Shown piece by piece: positions 34,733 to 47,885 of a stretch of DNA of 64,000 bases. Position numbers and translations under genes: made by a program. The notes beneath the pieces were generated by a model. It was not told the DNA's origin. It ran no database searches and worked only from the letters and a program-made list of their open reading frames with translations. Each line of letters opens with the position of its first letter. Within the stretch, counting starts at the first letter, position 1. Source of the DNA: Nocardioides pantholopis (GTDB lineage: Bacteria > Actinomycetota > Actinomycetes > Propionibacteriales > Nocardioidaceae); assembly GCF_003710085.1 (NCBI RefSeq), contig NZ_CP033324.1, positions 558,001-622,000 of the forward strand, in the 5' to 3' direction.

Positions 34733-36276
34733 GCCGTCCCGCTGACTGGTCGCCGCTCGCGGGGGCCGACCCGGTTCCCGGCGAGCCCGAGGAGGTCCGC
34801 CGACTGGGCCGGAAGCTGCGGCAGGTGGCCGACGCGATCACCGAGCAGGCCGCGAAGCTGCGCACGCTGTGCAGCGACGAGTACTGGGACTCCGACGCCG
34901 GCCGGCGCTTCGAGAGCACCGCCCGCGACACCGCGACCAAGCTGGAGAAGGCCTTCGACCGGTACGACGCCGCGGCGAAGGCCGTCGAGACCTACGTGCC
35001 GGTCCTGGAGGAGGAGCAGCGGATCTCGCTGGAGCTGCGCACCCAGGCCCAGGAGCTGCAGGCGAGCCGCGACCAGGCCCAGAGCCGGATGGACGCCGAC
35101 CCCACCGACTCGACGGCCCCCGAGCGGCCGGGCCGGGCGATGGACCAGGCGACGGTCGAGGGCTTCGGCAGCGACCTGGGCCGACTCCAGAAGGAGGTCC
35201 AGTTCTGCGCCGACCGGGTCGCCGACGCCGGTCGTCAGGCCGCGAGGGGCCTGACCATGGTCATCGACGACGACGGCCTCAAGGACGGCCGGTTCGAGGG
35301 CCTCAAGAAGTGGGCGCAGGACCGGATCCAGGACGTCAAGGACTGGATCCACGAGCACGCCGACCTGCTGAAGCTGATCGCCGACGTGGCGGGCTGGATC
35401 GCCACGGCGTGCGGCATCGCCGCGCTGCTGGTGGGCTGGATCCCCGTGATCGGCCAGGCGCTGGCCGCCGTCCTCACCGTCGTCGCGCTCGCGGCCACCG
35501 CGGTCTCGCTGGTCTGCCACCTCGCGCTGTACTGGACCGGTGACGGCGGGCTCCTCGACATCGCCCTCGACGTCGTGGGCCTGGCGACCTTCGGCGTCGG
35601 GCGGGCCGCCATCAGCGGCGTCCGTGGCGCGGTCTCGGCGGTCAACGCCAGCGGCAAGATGAGCGCCGCGGCGACCCGCGCGAGCACGGCGATCACCGCC
35701 CGGGGCGGTCGGGCGACCGACGCGGTCATCGACGCGCTCAGCTCGGGCGACCTCGGTCGTGCCGCCAGCCTCTCCGGGGTCCGGGCGAACTCGCTCAAGG
35801 GCATGATGGGCAGCCAGTTCGGCGACCTGACCGCCACCTTCGGGCCGGGCGGCTTCAAGCACCTCACCCAGACCATGGCGTCGGCCCCGGGCCTCGTCCC
35901 GCGCGGCGCCGACCTGCTGAGCGGCTTCCGGCCCAGCGCCTGGAGCTCGATGGGACCGGAGGCGATGGACGGCCTGCGCACGATCGGCCAGAACTGGCAC
36001 AACACCCCGGCCCTGATCGGCGAGGGCGTGCAGAACCTCCGGGTCTCCGGGCTGCAGAACATCGCCCTGGACGCGGACACGATCACGAACATCAGCAGCG
36101 TCGTGCGCGCCACCGACGGGTTCAGCACCAGCGCGCTGAACAGCTCCCTGCACTCGCTGAACGTCCAGATGGGGCAGGCAGCCGCCGCGACGGCCGTCGG
36201 CACCGGCGTCGACGCCGCCGACAAGGCCGGGCTCTTCGACGGCGCGAAGACCTGGGGCTGGCGGTCGCCGCTGTGA
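34729..36276 (+). CDS. Large WXG100/LXG-type helical protein, putative T7SS-secreted
   Basis: The 515-residue protein has an N-terminal WXG-like helical hairpin (residues 20-95; DEYWDSDAGRRFESTARDTA), a coiled-coil-like segment, then a hydrophobic segment about residues 220-275 (IATACGIAALLVGWIPVIGQALAAVLTV and following). The C-terminal 230 residues match no toxin I know. The build resembles putative T7SS-secreted proteins of actinobacteria. It is coupled by 4-base overlaps to both neighbours. Confidence 0.65.
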   Translation: MSRPADWSPLAGADPVPGEPEEVRRLGRKLRQVADAITEQAAKLRTLCSDEYWDSDAGRRFESTARDTATKLEKAFDRYDAAAKAVETYVPVLEEEQRISLELRTQAQELQASRDQAQSRMDADPTDSTAPERPGRAMDQATVEGFGSDLGRLQKEVQFCADRVADAGRQAARGLTMVIDDDGLKDGRFEGLKKWAQDRIQDVKDWIHEHADLLKLIADVAGWIATACGIAALLVGWIPVIGQALAAVLTVVALAATAVSLVCHLALYWTGDGGLLDIALDVVGLATFGVGRAAISGVRGAVSAVNASGKMSAAATRASTAITARGGRATDAVIDALSSGDLGRAASLSGVRANSLKGMMGSQFGDLTATFGPGGFKHLTQTMASAPGLVPRGADLLSGFRPSAWSSMGPEAMDGLRTIGQNWHNTPALIGEGVQNLRVSGLQNIALDADTITNISSVVRATDGFSTSALNSSLHSLNVQMGQAAAATAVGTGVDAADKAGLFDGAKTWGWRSPL

Positions 36277-36767
36277 GCAGGGAGGTCGACAGCGTGACCC
36301 GACCCGGCCAGCAGGTCCGGCCCGAGGACCCGGTGCGCCGCCGCTGGTTCTGGCAGCGGCTGGCCCTGATGGCAGTGGACGCCGTCGGGCTGCTGGTCGC
36401 GCTCGCCCTGGCCCGCCCGCAGCCCACCGCGGCGGTGGCCGTCGCCGCGGTCGCCGCGGCGGCCATCTGCGCCGCGGCGCTGCTGGACCTGCGGCAGCTG
36501 CTCCGGCGGCGCCGCCGGGTGATCACCGGGGTGGAACAGGCTCCGCTGCTCGACCCGCTCGACTCCTGGATCAACGTGGCCGGGCTCGCGGCGCTCACGG
36601 TCATCCCTGCTGGCGTCAGCGGCGCTCCGGCGGGTCTGCGGGCGCTCGTCATCACGCTCGCGGCTGGCGCCGTACTGATCTCGTGGGCCGGCCAGCGCCG
36701 TCACGGCTGGCGTCGGCTCCAGGCCGAGATGCGCGCGCGCCGCGCCGCCGCGGAGGAGCGCCGATGA
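36273..36767 (+). CDS. Small membrane protein of the WXG100 operon
   Basis: The 164-residue protein has about four hydrophobic segments (residues about 27-43, 46-70, 97-117, 119-136) and basic ends. No family is recognised. Its GTG overlaps the stop of the preceding gene and its stop overlaps the next ATG. It might be an immunity or membrane anchor protein for the preceding large WXG protein, which is a guess from position. Confidence 0.6.
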   Translation: MSREVDSVTRPGQQVRPEDPVRRRWFWQRLALMAVDAVGLLVALALARPQPTAAVAVAAVAAAAICAAALLDLRQLLRRRRRVITGVEQAPLLDPLDSWINVAGLAALTVIPAGVSGAPAGLRALVITLAAGAVLISWAGQRRHGWRRLQAEMRARRAAAEERR

Positions 36768-37423
36768 GGCTCGGCGGGCCCCGCGAGGACTACGTCCGGC
36801 TCGGGGCGGCGCTCCCGCAGGGCTGGGTCGAGCTGCCCACCGACCCGGCCGTCGACCCGCAGGCCTGGGCCACCGCGAACGTCGCGGAGGCCGCGGCCGG
36901 ACTGGAGCCGACGGAGCACTCGATCGGCGAGGAGGCGGCCGCGGCTCAGCTGGCCTCGTTCGTGCAGCGCGCCCAGGAGGCGGCCGTCCCCGGCCTCTCC
37001 GCCCACGTCGCGCTCGCCTTCCAGCCCGACCCGCTGGGCCAGGTGCTGGTCTTCGCCTCGGCCACCGTCTTCCCGTTCGAGGACGGCCCACTGACCGTGC
37101 CCGGGCTGCTGGAGACCCTCGGCGCCGGGCCCGAGACGGTCGGGCAGCGGCACGTCCAGGAGCTGGACCTGGCGCTGGGCCGTGCGGTGCGGCTGCGGCG
37201 GATGTTCGGTGCCGGCGCAGCGGCGGGCGTACCTGTCGGGGAGCCGGGTGTCGACGACGTGATGGAGGGGATCACCTACGTCGCGCTGCCCCGGGGCCTG
37301 GACGGCTTCGTGTGGTTCGACGCGCTCTGGGTCGACCTGGTCCTCGGCGACGACCTGGCAGCGGTGGTCGACGAGCTCGCGGCGGCGCTGCGCCTGGACG
37401 CACGGCAGGGGCGCGGGCGATGA
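36764..37423 (+). CDS. Conserved hypothetical protein of the WXG100 operon
   Basis: The 219-residue soluble protein is rich in Ala, Asp and Glu, with alternating strands (VLVFASATVFPF; GITYVALPRGLDGFVWFDALWVDLVLGDD). No domain is recognised. It lies in the middle of the coupled series and shares general character (acidic, secretion-chaperone-like length) with the next gene product. Confidence 0.6.
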   Translation: MRLGGPREDYVRLGAALPQGWVELPTDPAVDPQAWATANVAEAAAGLEPTEHSIGEEAAAAQLASFVQRAQEAAVPGLSAHVALAFQPDPLGQVLVFASATVFPFEDGPLTVPGLLETLGAGPETVGQRHVQELDLALGRAVRLRRMFGAGAAAGVPVGEPGVDDVMEGITYVALPRGLDGFVWFDALWVDLVLGDDLAAVVDELAAALRLDARQGRGR

Positions 37424-38085
37424 GCGCGGCCGAGAGCGCGTCGCGGCCCGCGGCGTACCGGCTGGCCACGCCTGCCGACTGGTGGCGCATCGACCTGGAG
37501 CCCGCCGCCCGGGCCGCGTCGATCAACCGGCTCGTCGACCTGCAGGTGCCCGCCGACGACCAGCCGCTGCTGCGCCGACAGATCCGCGCCGAGCTCGAGC
37601 AGCGGGCCGAGCAGGCCTACCGCTCCGGCGGCGTGGAGCTGCACCTGTCCCGGATGATGGCCGGCCCGATGCCGGTCGCCGCCTCGCTCGTGGTCAGCCT
37701 CGTCCCCGGAGCGCCGCAGGACCCCGCGCGCGCCGCCGACGGCGAGCAGCCGGGTCTGGCCGCGGCCACCGCGGAGACGCTCGCCGAGGTGCTGGCCGTC
37801 AGCGAGGACCCCGACGTGAGTGTCGATTCCTGCGAGGTGCGCCGCGAGCCCCCGGGCCCCGCGGTCCGTCGCGAGCTCACGACCCGCACCCCGCCGCCGC
37901 CCGGCGACCCCGTCGCCGAGGAGCTCGGCCCGGTGCCGGGCTTCACCGTGGAGTGGTTCGTGCCGGTGCCGAACGGCGCCGGGGCCTGCCTGCTCCTGGC
38001 CTTCTCCTCGCCGCTGGTGACGCTGCGCGACCAGCTCACCGGGCTCTTCGACGCGGTCGCGGAGACGCTGCGCTGGTCGGGCTGA
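37420..38085 (+). CDS. Conserved hypothetical protein, last gene of the WXG100 operon
   Basis: The 221-residue soluble protein ends FTVEWFVPVPNGAGACLLLAFSSPLVTLRDQLTGLFDAVAETLRW, a strand-turn-strand-helix pattern also seen in the preceding protein, so the two may be distant homologues. ATGA overlap with the preceding gene. It converges with the mannosyltransferase gene 16 bases later. Confidence 0.6.
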   Translation: MSAAESASRPAAYRLATPADWWRIDLEPAARAASINRLVDLQVPADDQPLLRRQIRAELEQRAEQAYRSGGVELHLSRMMAGPMPVAASLVVSLVPGAPQDPARAADGEQPGLAAATAETLAEVLAVSEDPDVSVDSCEVRREPPGPAVRRELTTRTPPPPGDPVAEELGPVPGFTVEWFVPVPNGAGACLLLAFSSPLVTLRDQLTGLFDAVAETLRWSG

Positions 38086-38101
38086 CCCCGGCCGGGCACA
38101 G

Positions 38102-39715
38102 CTAGATCCAGCGCTCGAGCCAGATCCGGTCCAGCCACTCCGCGTGGGTGAGCAGCCCGTAGGTCCAGATCGGCCAGAACCACGCGAAGTTGATGATCGT
38201 GAGCACCACGAACGAGCCGGCCGCCACCACTCCGGCGGTACGCCGCGGCGTGGGCGTCCGTGACGGGCCGATCGCGCGACCCATGGCCAGCACGATCGCC
38301 AGGACCACGAACGGCAGCGTCACGACCGCGTAGAACGAGAAGATCGGCCGGTCGTCGTAGAGCAGCCACGGCAGCCAGGTCGAGGCCGTGCCGATCACCG
38401 CGACCCCGAAGCGCCAGTCCCGCGCGCCCAGCCAGATCGCCACGGCGTACAGCAGCGCGAGCGCCCCGCCCCACCAGATCGTCGGGGTGCCCAGCAGCAG
38501 CACCTGGCGCAGGCAGTCGCTGCCCGCGGGGGCGTCGCAGCCGCGGGTGCCGGGCTGGATCCCGGTGTCGGCAGCGACCCCCACCGGACGGTTCAGCAGC
38601 AGCCAGCCCGACGGCTTCGAGGCGTAGGTGTGGTCGCTGTCGTTGAGGAAGTGGGTGTGGAAGGCGTAGACGTCGCGGTGGTAGTGCCACAGCGAGCGCA
38701 GCGACTGCACGACCTCCGCCGGGCCGGAGGCGTCCGGCTCGGTGGCGGTGGGCCACTGGTCGTCACCCTCGGAGACCGCGGTGTCGCCCTCCATGTGGTC
38801 GTAGCGGGTGTACTGGGTCGCGGAGAGGTGCTCCTCGTACTCGTCGGCGTGCACCAGCCACCCGGTCCAGGTCAGCAGGTAGACGACCAGCCCGACGACG
38901 ACGAGGTGGACGAACGCCGGGATCCCGTCCACGACCGCGGAGCGCAGCACCGGACGCCGGACGCCCGCGGCCCGCCGGGCCGAGGCGCTCCACAGCCAGA
39001 CCAGGATCCCGAAGGCGGCGAGCGGGTAGAGCGCCGTCCACTTGGTGCCGACCGCGAGCCCGAAGCAGACGCCGCCGACCAGCAGCCAGGGCCGCCACAG
39101 CAGCCCGCGCACCGGGCCCCAGCCGCTGCGGACCGGCTCGGGGGCGAGCCGGGCCAGCCGGTCGCGGTACCAGAACCGGTCGTTGACCAGGCAGGCGATC
39201 GCGCACAGCGTGAAGAACGCCAGGAAGATGTCGAGCAGCGCCAGCCGGGAGAGCACCAGCTGCAGCCCGTCCAGGCTGAGCAGCAGCCCGGCGGTGCAGC
39301 CGAGCAGCGTGGAGCCGGTCATCCGGCGCACCAGCCGGCACATCACCAGCACCATCAGCGACCCGACGACGGCGGCCGAGACCCGCCAACCGAACGGGTC
39401 CATCCCGAAGGCCCACTCGCCCAGCGCGATCAGCCACTTCCCGACGTCGGGGTGGACGATCATCGACGGGTCGCCCTCCCACAGCCCGGAGGTGGTGCCG
39501 TCGAGGATCGCCTCGTCGGCGCCCTCGGCGTACTCCCGGACGTAGCCGTGGTGCAGCAGCGACCAGGCGTCCTTGGCGTAGTAGGTCTCGTCGAACTCGA
39601 ACTGGTGCGGGGTCCCGAGGTGCCACAGCCGCAGCACCAGGGCGAACAGCGCGACGCCGGCGGCGGAGACCCAGCCCACCACCGGGTCGTCCGCACGCAG
39701 CCGGCTGGTCCTCAC
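38102..39715 (-). CDS. pmt: Protein O-mannosyltransferase (dolichyl/polyprenyl-phosphate-mannose dependent)
   Basis: The 537-residue GT39 membrane enzyme transfers mannose from polyprenyl-phosphate-mannose to exported proteins. It has the conserved FDETYYAKDAW with catalytic Asp42-Glu43 in the first external loop, VHPDVGKWLI, and about ten membrane helices. The GTG at 39715 is chosen because the longer frame would run into rsmI. Divergence from rsmI is the gene order known from mycobacteria. Confidence 0.9.
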   Translation of the reverse strand: MRTSRLRADDPVVGWVSAAGVALFALVLRLWHLGTPHQFEFDETYYAKDAWSLLHHGYVREYAEGADEAILDGTTSGLWEGDPSMIVHPDVGKWLIALGEWAFGMDPFGWRVSAAVVGSLMVLVMCRLVRRMTGSTLLGCTAGLLLSLDGLQLVLSRLALLDIFLAFFTLCAIACLVNDRFWYRDRLARLAPEPVRSGWGPVRGLLWRPWLLVGGVCFGLAVGTKWTALYPLAAFGILVWLWSASARRAAGVRRPVLRSAVVDGIPAFVHLVVVGLVVYLLTWTGWLVHADEYEEHLSATQYTRYDHMEGDTAVSEGDDQWPTATEPDASGPAEVVQSLRSLWHYHRDVYAFHTHFLNDSDHTYASKPSGWLLLNRPVGVAADTGIQPGTRGCDAPAGSDCLRQVLLLGTPTIWWGGALALLYAVAIWLGARDWRFGVAVIGTASTWLPWLLYDDRPIFSFYAVVTLPFVVLAIVLAMGRAIGPSRTPTPRRTAGVVAAGSFVVLTIINFAWFWPIWTYGLLTHAEWLDRIWLERWI

Positions 39716-39807
39716 GGCCCCGAACTCTACGGCCCGGGTGTGGCCGGCGGCGCAGGACGAGGCCCGGCCCCCGGCGCGGCCCGCGGCGCGGCTGCGATGA
39801 TCGGGGC

Positions 39808-40638
39808 ATGACCGGCGTCCTCGTGCTCGCGGCCACTCCCATCGGCCGCGTCTCCGACGCCCCGCCACGGCTCGCCGAGGAGCTCGCCGGGGCCGACGTG
39901 ATCGCCGCCGAGGACACCCGGCGGCTGCGGCGGCTCACCTCCGACCTCGACGTGGTTCCGACCGGGCGGGTGGTGTCGTACTTCGAGGGCAACGAGGCGG
40001 CCCGGACGCCCGTGCTGCTCGAGGCGCTGCTCGCCGGCGAGCGGGTGCTGCTGGTGACCGACGCCGGGATGCCCAGCGTGTCCGACCCCGGCTACCGGCT
40101 GGTGGCCGCGGCCGTCGAGCACGACGTGCTGGTCACCGCGGTCCCCGGTCCCTCGGCCGTGCTCACCGCGCTGGCCGTCTCCGGGCTGCCCGTCGACCGG
40201 TTCTGCTTCGAGGGATTCCTGCCGCGCAAGGCCGGGGAGCGGTCCCGCCGGCTGGCCGGGCTGGCCGGGGAGCAGCGCACGATGGTCTTCTTCGAGGCCC
40301 CGCACCGCACCGAGGCGGCGCTGGCGGCGATGGCCGAGGCCTTCGGCGGCGACCGCGCGGCCGCGGTGTGCCGGGAGCTGACCAAGACCCACGAGGAGGT
40401 ACGCCGGGGCCCGCTCGCCGAGCTGGTGGCCTGGGCTGCCGACGGGGTACGGGGTGAGGTGACAGTGGTGGTCTCCGGAGCCGAGGACGTCCCGCTGCCC
40501 ACCGATCCCGAGAGCCTGCGCGCTGCCGTGGCGGCGCACGAGGAGGACGGCATGAGCCGCAAGGACGCGATCGCGGCAGTGGCCCGGGGCGCTGGCGTGC
40601 CCCGCCGCGAGGTCTACGACCTGGTGCACAAGTCATGA
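39808..40638 (+). CDS. rsmI: 16S rRNA (cytidine-1402 2'-O) methyltransferase RsmI
   Basis: The 276-residue protein has the tetrapyrrole-methylase fold: LVLAATPIGRVSDAPPRL, IAAEDTRRLRRL, VTDAGMPSVSDPG and VPGPSAVLTALAVSGLP, all RsmI signatures. It methylates the ribose of C1402 in the ribosomal P site. First gene of a coupled series with the hydrolase and tatD genes. Confidence 0.95.
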   Translation: MTGVLVLAATPIGRVSDAPPRLAEELAGADVIAAEDTRRLRRLTSDLDVVPTGRVVSYFEGNEAARTPVLLEALLAGERVLLVTDAGMPSVSDPGYRLVAAAVEHDVLVTAVPGPSAVLTALAVSGLPVDRFCFEGFLPRKAGERSRRLAGLAGEQRTMVFFEAPHRTEAALAAMAEAFGGDRAAAVCRELTKTHEEVRRGPLAELVAWAADGVRGEVTVVVSGAEDVPLPTDPESLRAAVAAHEEDGMSRKDAIAAVARGAGVPRREVYDLVHKS

Positions 40639-41468
40639 CCGGGCGGATCACGTCGTTCGCCCGCGACGGGCTGGTCTTCGACGTCCGCGACGAGGGGCCG
40701 CTCGACGGAGACCCGGTGGTGCTGCTGCACGGCTTCCCGGAGCGGTCCACGAGCTGGCGCCGGGTCGCGCCGATGCTGCACGAGCACGGCCTGCGCACGC
40801 TGGCCCCGGACCAGCGCGGCTACTCGCGCGGCGCCCGGCCGGCGGGTCGGCACGACTACGCAGCCGGCAAGCTGGTCGCGGACGTCGCTGCCCTCGTCGA
40901 CGCGGTCGGCGGGCCGGTGCACCTGGTCGGCCACGACTGGGGGGCCGCGGTCGGCTGGGGGCTCGCGATGAGCCGCCCCGAGCTGGTCCGCACCTGGACG
41001 GCGGTCTCGGTGCCGCACACCGCGGCGTTCGCGCAGTCCTTTCTCACCTCCACCCAGGGGCTGCACTCGACCTACATGGGGTTCTTCCAGCTGCCCTTCG
41101 TGCCGGAACTGCTGGCCGGCCGGGGCCTCTTCGAGGCCTGGCTGCGGCGAGCGGGGATGGACGACGACGACCTGGCCCGGTTCCGCACCGAGGTGCTCGA
41201 GGACGGCGCGCTGCCCGGCGGCCTGGCGTGGTACCGCGGCCTGCCGTTCGGCGGCGGCGGCTCGGTGCGCCGCAAGGTGACGGTGCCGACGACGATGGTG
41301 TGGAGCGACGGCGACGGCGCGATCACCCGGGCCCCGGTCGAGGCGACCGCGGCCTGGGTCGACGCGCCGTACGAGCTGGTCGTGCTCGAGGGCGTGTCGC
41401 ACTGGATCCCCACCCACGCCCCGCGGGCCCTCGCCGACGCGGTGCTGGCGCGGATCGGGGCGGCATGA
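40635..41468 (+). CDS. Alpha/beta hydrolase (epoxide hydrolase-like)
   Basis: The 277-residue protein has the oxyanion motif LHGFPERSTSW, a nucleophile elbow GHDWGAAVGW with Asp rather than Ser (typical of epoxide hydrolases and dehalogenases), and a C-terminal GVSHWIPTHAP with the catalytic His. Substrate unknown. ATGA overlaps on both sides. Confidence 0.87.
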   Translation: MTGRITSFARDGLVFDVRDEGPLDGDPVVLLHGFPERSTSWRRVAPMLHEHGLRTLAPDQRGYSRGARPAGRHDYAAGKLVADVAALVDAVGGPVHLVGHDWGAAVGWGLAMSRPELVRTWTAVSVPHTAAFAQSFLTSTQGLHSTYMGFFQLPFVPELLAGRGLFEAWLRRAGMDDDDLARFRTEVLEDGALPGGLAWYRGLPFGGGGSVRRKVTVPTTMVWSDGDGAITRAPVEATAAWVDAPYELVVLEGVSHWIPTHAPRALADAVLARIGAA

Positions 41469-42304
41469 GCCAGCGGCCCCCCGCGCCGGAGCCGCTGCCC
41501 CACCCCGTCGTCGACAACCACTGCCACCTCGACATCGCCCGCGGCGACGAGCCGGCGGTCCCGGTCGCCGACGCGATCGCGCAGGCCGCCGCCGTCGGGG
41601 TCACCCGGATCGTGCAGATCGGCTGCGACCTGCCGGGCGCGCGCTGGGCCGTCGCGGCCGCCGAGGCCCACGACGCGCTGGTCGCGGGGGTCGCGCTGCA
41701 CCCCAACGAGGTGCCGGGCATGGACGCGGCGGGCGAGCTCGAGGACGCGCTCGCCGAGATCGAGCGGCTCGCCGCCCACGAGCAGGTCCGGGCGGTGGGG
41801 GAGACCGGCCTCGACCACTTCCGCACCGGCGAGGACGGGTACGCCGTGCAGGTGGCGGCCTTCCGCCGCCACATCGACCTCGCCAAGCGGCTGGACAAGA
41901 CCCTGGTGATCCACGACCGGGACGCCCACGAGGACGTGCTGGCGGTGCTCGACGAGGAGGGTGCGCCGGACCGGTGGGTGATGCACTGCTTCTCCGGGGA
42001 CGCCGACTTCGCCCGCGCCTGCCTGGACCGCGGGGCGTACCTCTCCTTCGCCGGCACCGTGACCTTCGCCAACGCCCAGCCGCTGCGGGACGCGCTGGCC
42101 GTGGCGCCGCAGGACCGGATCCTGGTCGAGACCGACGCGCCGTACCTGACCCCGGTGCCGCACCGCGGGCGCACCAACGGGTCCTACCTGATCCCGCTCA
42201 CGATGCGGCTGATGGCCCAGGTGCGCGGGGCCGACCTCGGCGACCTCTGCGCTGCCGTCGACGCCAACACCGACGCGGCCTTCGGGGGTTCGTGGGGTGC
42301 ATGA
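41465..42304 (+). CDS. tatD: TatD-family DNase
   Basis: The 279-residue metal-dependent hydrolase has VDNHCHLDIA, GETGLDHFR, VIHDRDA, MHCFSGD and VETDAPYLTP, the full TatD motif set. It acts in DNA repair or degradation in the cytoplasm. It sits upstream of rpfB and ksgA, as in other actinobacteria (usually after metG, which is not here). Confidence 0.93.
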   Translation: MSQRPPAPEPLPHPVVDNHCHLDIARGDEPAVPVADAIAQAAAVGVTRIVQIGCDLPGARWAVAAAEAHDALVAGVALHPNEVPGMDAAGELEDALAEIERLAAHEQVRAVGETGLDHFRTGEDGYAVQVAAFRRHIDLAKRLDKTLVIHDRDAHEDVLAVLDEEGAPDRWVMHCFSGDADFARACLDRGAYLSFAGTVTFANAQPLRDALAVAPQDRILVETDAPYLTPVPHRGRTNGSYLIPLTMRLMAQVRGADLGDLCAAVDANTDAAFGGSWGA

Positions 42305-43715
<1,411 letters not shown>

Positions 43716-43719
43716 CCGA

Positions 43720-43725
43720 TATCCT
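43720..43725 (+). promoter_or_regulatory. -10 element of a probable leaderless promoter (rsmA)
   Basis: TATCCT ends 7 bases before the ATG at 43733; no RBS is present in the 17-base gap after rpfB. Confidence 0.4.
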
Positions 43726-43732
43726 TCCGGCC

Positions 43733-44590
43733 ATGTCCACCTCCGCCGGCCCGAGGCTGCTCGGGCCGGCGGAGGTGCGTCGGCTCGCGGCCGAGCTGGA
43801 CCTGCGCCCCACCAAGCAGCGCGGCCAGAACTTCGTCATCGACGCCAACACCGTGCGCCGGATCGTGCGCGACTCCGGGGTCAACGACACCGACGTCGTC
43901 CTCGAGGTCGGGCCCGGGCTCGGCTCGCTGACGCTCGCCCTGCTCGAGACCGTCAGCCACGTCGTGGCGGTCGAGATCGACCCGGTGCTGGCCGGGCGGC
44001 TGCCCGCGACCGTGGCGGAGTTCGCCCCCGGGCACGCCGACCGGTGCCAGGTCGTCCTGGCCGACGCGATGCGCGTGGAGTCGATCCCCGGCCCGGCGCC
44101 CACCGCGCTGGTCGCGAACCTGCCCTACAACGTCTCGGTGCCGGTGCTGCTGCACCTGATGGGCCTGCTGCCCTCGCTCGAGCGTGGGCTGGTGATGGTC
44201 CAGGCGGAGGTCGCCGACCGGCTGGCGGCACGGCCGGGATCGAAGGTGTACGGCATCCCGTCGGTCAAGGCCGCCTGGTACGCCGAGGTGCGCCGCGCCG
44301 GCACGATCGGGCGCAACGTCTTCTGGCCGGCTCCCAACGTCGACTCCGGGCTGGTCGCCTGGACGCGGCGCGAGCCGCCGGACACCACCGCCACCCGCGA
44401 GCAGGTCTTCGCGGTCGTCGACGCGGCGTTCGCGCACCGGCGCAAGGCGCTGCGCGGCGCCCTGCGCGCGCTCGCGCCGGGCGAGCGCGTGGACGCCGCC
44501 CTGGCCGCCGCCGGCGTGGACCCCCTGGCCCGCGGCGAGTCCCTGGAGATCGGGCAGTTCGTCGCGATCGCCGAGGGCCTGCACCGATGA
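43733..44590 (+). CDS. rsmA: 16S rRNA dimethyladenosine transferase RsmA (KsgA)
   Basis: The 285-residue protein dimethylates A1518 and A1519 of 16S rRNA. It has [21 protein letters not shown] motif [11 protein letters not shown], catalytic [11 protein letters not shown], and the C-terminal [13 protein letters not shown]. Start ATG at 43733; stop overlaps the ispE start (ATGA). Confidence 0.96.
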   Translation: MSTSAGPRLLGPAEVRRLAAELDLRPTKQRGQNFVIDANTVRRIVRDSGVNDTDVVLEVGPGLGSLTLALLETVSHVVAVEIDPVLAGRLPATVAEFAPGHADRCQVVLADAMRVESIPGPAPTALVANLPYNVSVPVLLHLMGLLPSLERGLVMVQAEVADRLAARPGSKVYGIPSVKAAWYAEVRRAGTIGRNVFWPAPNVDSGLVAWTRREPPDTTATREQVFAVVDAAFAHRRKALRGALRALAPGERVDAALAAAGVDPLARGESLEIGQFVAIAEGLHR

Positions 44591-45527
44591 CCGCCCGCTT
44601 CGAGGACCTGCCGGCCCAGTTCACGGTCCGCGCCCCGGCCAAGATCAACCTGCACCTGGGTGTCGGTGCCCCCCGCGAGGACGGCTACCACCCGCTGCTC
44701 ACCGTCTACCAGGCCGTCGGCCTGCACGACGACGTCACCGTCCGCCCGGCGCCGGACTGGTCGGTCGAGGTGGCCGTGCCGGACTGGATGGACGCCGGCC
44801 AGCTGCCCCGGCTGGAGGACAACATCGTGACCCGGGCCGCGGACCTGCTCGCCGCGCACCACGGCGTACCTCGCACCGGGGCGGTCGACGTCGTCAAGGC
44901 GATCCCGGTCGCCGGCGGCATGGCCGGCGGGTCCGCCGACGCGGCGGCCGCGCTGGTGGCGCTGGACCGGCTGTGGGGGACCGGCACCACCGACGAGGAC
45001 CTGCTGCGGATCGCCGCCGAGCTCGGCAGCGACGTGCCGTTCGCACTCATCGGCGGCTCCGCGCTCGGCACCGGCCGCGGCGAGCTGGTCCAGCGGGTCG
45101 AGGACGCCGGCACCTGGTGGTGGGTCGCCGTGCCCTCCGACCGCGGCCTGTCCACCCCGCAGGTCTACCGCCACTTCGACGAGCTGAGCCCGCACGCCCC
45201 CGCCCAGCCGCCACCCGCCGACGACCTCATCGCGGCCCTCGCCAGTGGCGTGCCCGAGGCGCTGGCCGCCGCCCTCCACAACGACCTCCAGGAGCCTGCC
45301 ATCGCCCTTCGTCCCGAGCTCGGCGACCTTCTCGACCGGGGTGAGGCGGCCGGAGCACTGCGCGGCCTGATCTCCGGCTCCGGACCGACGTGCGTGTTCC
45401 TCTGCTCCTCGCCCGACCACGCCCGGGAGGTCGCGGCGACGCTGGCCGACCCCGACGGTGGAGGCGAGCACCCGACAGTCCTGGTGGCCAACGGCGCCGT
45501 CTCCGGCGCGCACCTGGTGGAGTACGC

Positions 45528-45531
<4 letters not shown>
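44587..45531 (+). CDS. ispE: 4-diphosphocytidyl-2-C-methyl-D-erythritol kinase IspE
   Basis: The 314-residue GHMP kinase of the MEP isoprenoid pathway has [13 protein letters not shown], the ATP motif [17 protein letters not shown] and [11 protein letters not shown]. It is coupled to ksgA and to the following ABC-F gene by ATGA overlaps, the usual actinobacterial order. Confidence 0.95.
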
Positions 45532-47363
<1,832 letters not shown>

Positions 47364-47369
47364 CAGCCC

Positions 47370-47858
47370 TCAGCGGGAGAACGGCTGGAGCAGCGCGCTG
47401 AGCAGGTCGGCGAGCTGGTCGCGCTCGGCGGGCGGGAGCGGGGAGAGGAAGCCCTTCTCGGCCTCGACCAGCGCCGTGAACGCGCCGTCGACGGCGGTCT
47501 TGCCCTCGGTGGTGAGCCGCACGATGACGCCGCGCCGGTCCGCGGGGTCGGGGTAGCGCTCGACGAAGCCGCGCGCCGCGAGCCGGTCGACCCGGTTGGT
47601 CATCGTGCCGCTGGTCACCAGGGTCTCGCGCAGCAGCCGGCCCGGCGAGAGCTCGTACGGCGCACCGGCGCGGCGCAGCGCCGCGAGCACGTCGAACTCC
47701 CACAGCTCGATGCCGTGCTCGGTGAACGCAGCCCGGCGGGCGAGGTCGAGGTGGCGGGCCAGGCGGGAGATCCGGCTGAAGACCGCGATCGGCGCCAGGT
47801 CGAGGTCGGCACGCTCGCGCGCCCAGGCCTCGACGAGCTCGTCGACGTCGTCCCGCAT
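47370..47858 (-). CDS. MarR-family transcriptional regulator
   Basis: The 162-residue winged-helix protein has a recognition region SPGRLLRETLVTSGTMTNRVDRLAARG and a wing DRRGVIVRLTTEGK. The ATG at 47858 is preferred to an upstream TTG. It is divergent from tam, with a palindrome at 47886-47901 in between. Confidence 0.9.
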   Translation of the reverse strand: MRDDVDELVEAWARERADLDLAPIAVFSRISRLARHLDLARRAAFTEHGIELWEFDVLAALRRAGAPYELSPGRLLRETLVTSGTMTNRVDRLAARGFVERYPDPADRRGVIVRLTTEGKTAVDGAFTALVEAEKGFLSPLPPAERDQLADLLSALLQPFSR

Positions 47859-47885
47859 GCCCGGATGGTATCGCAACGGTCGAGA

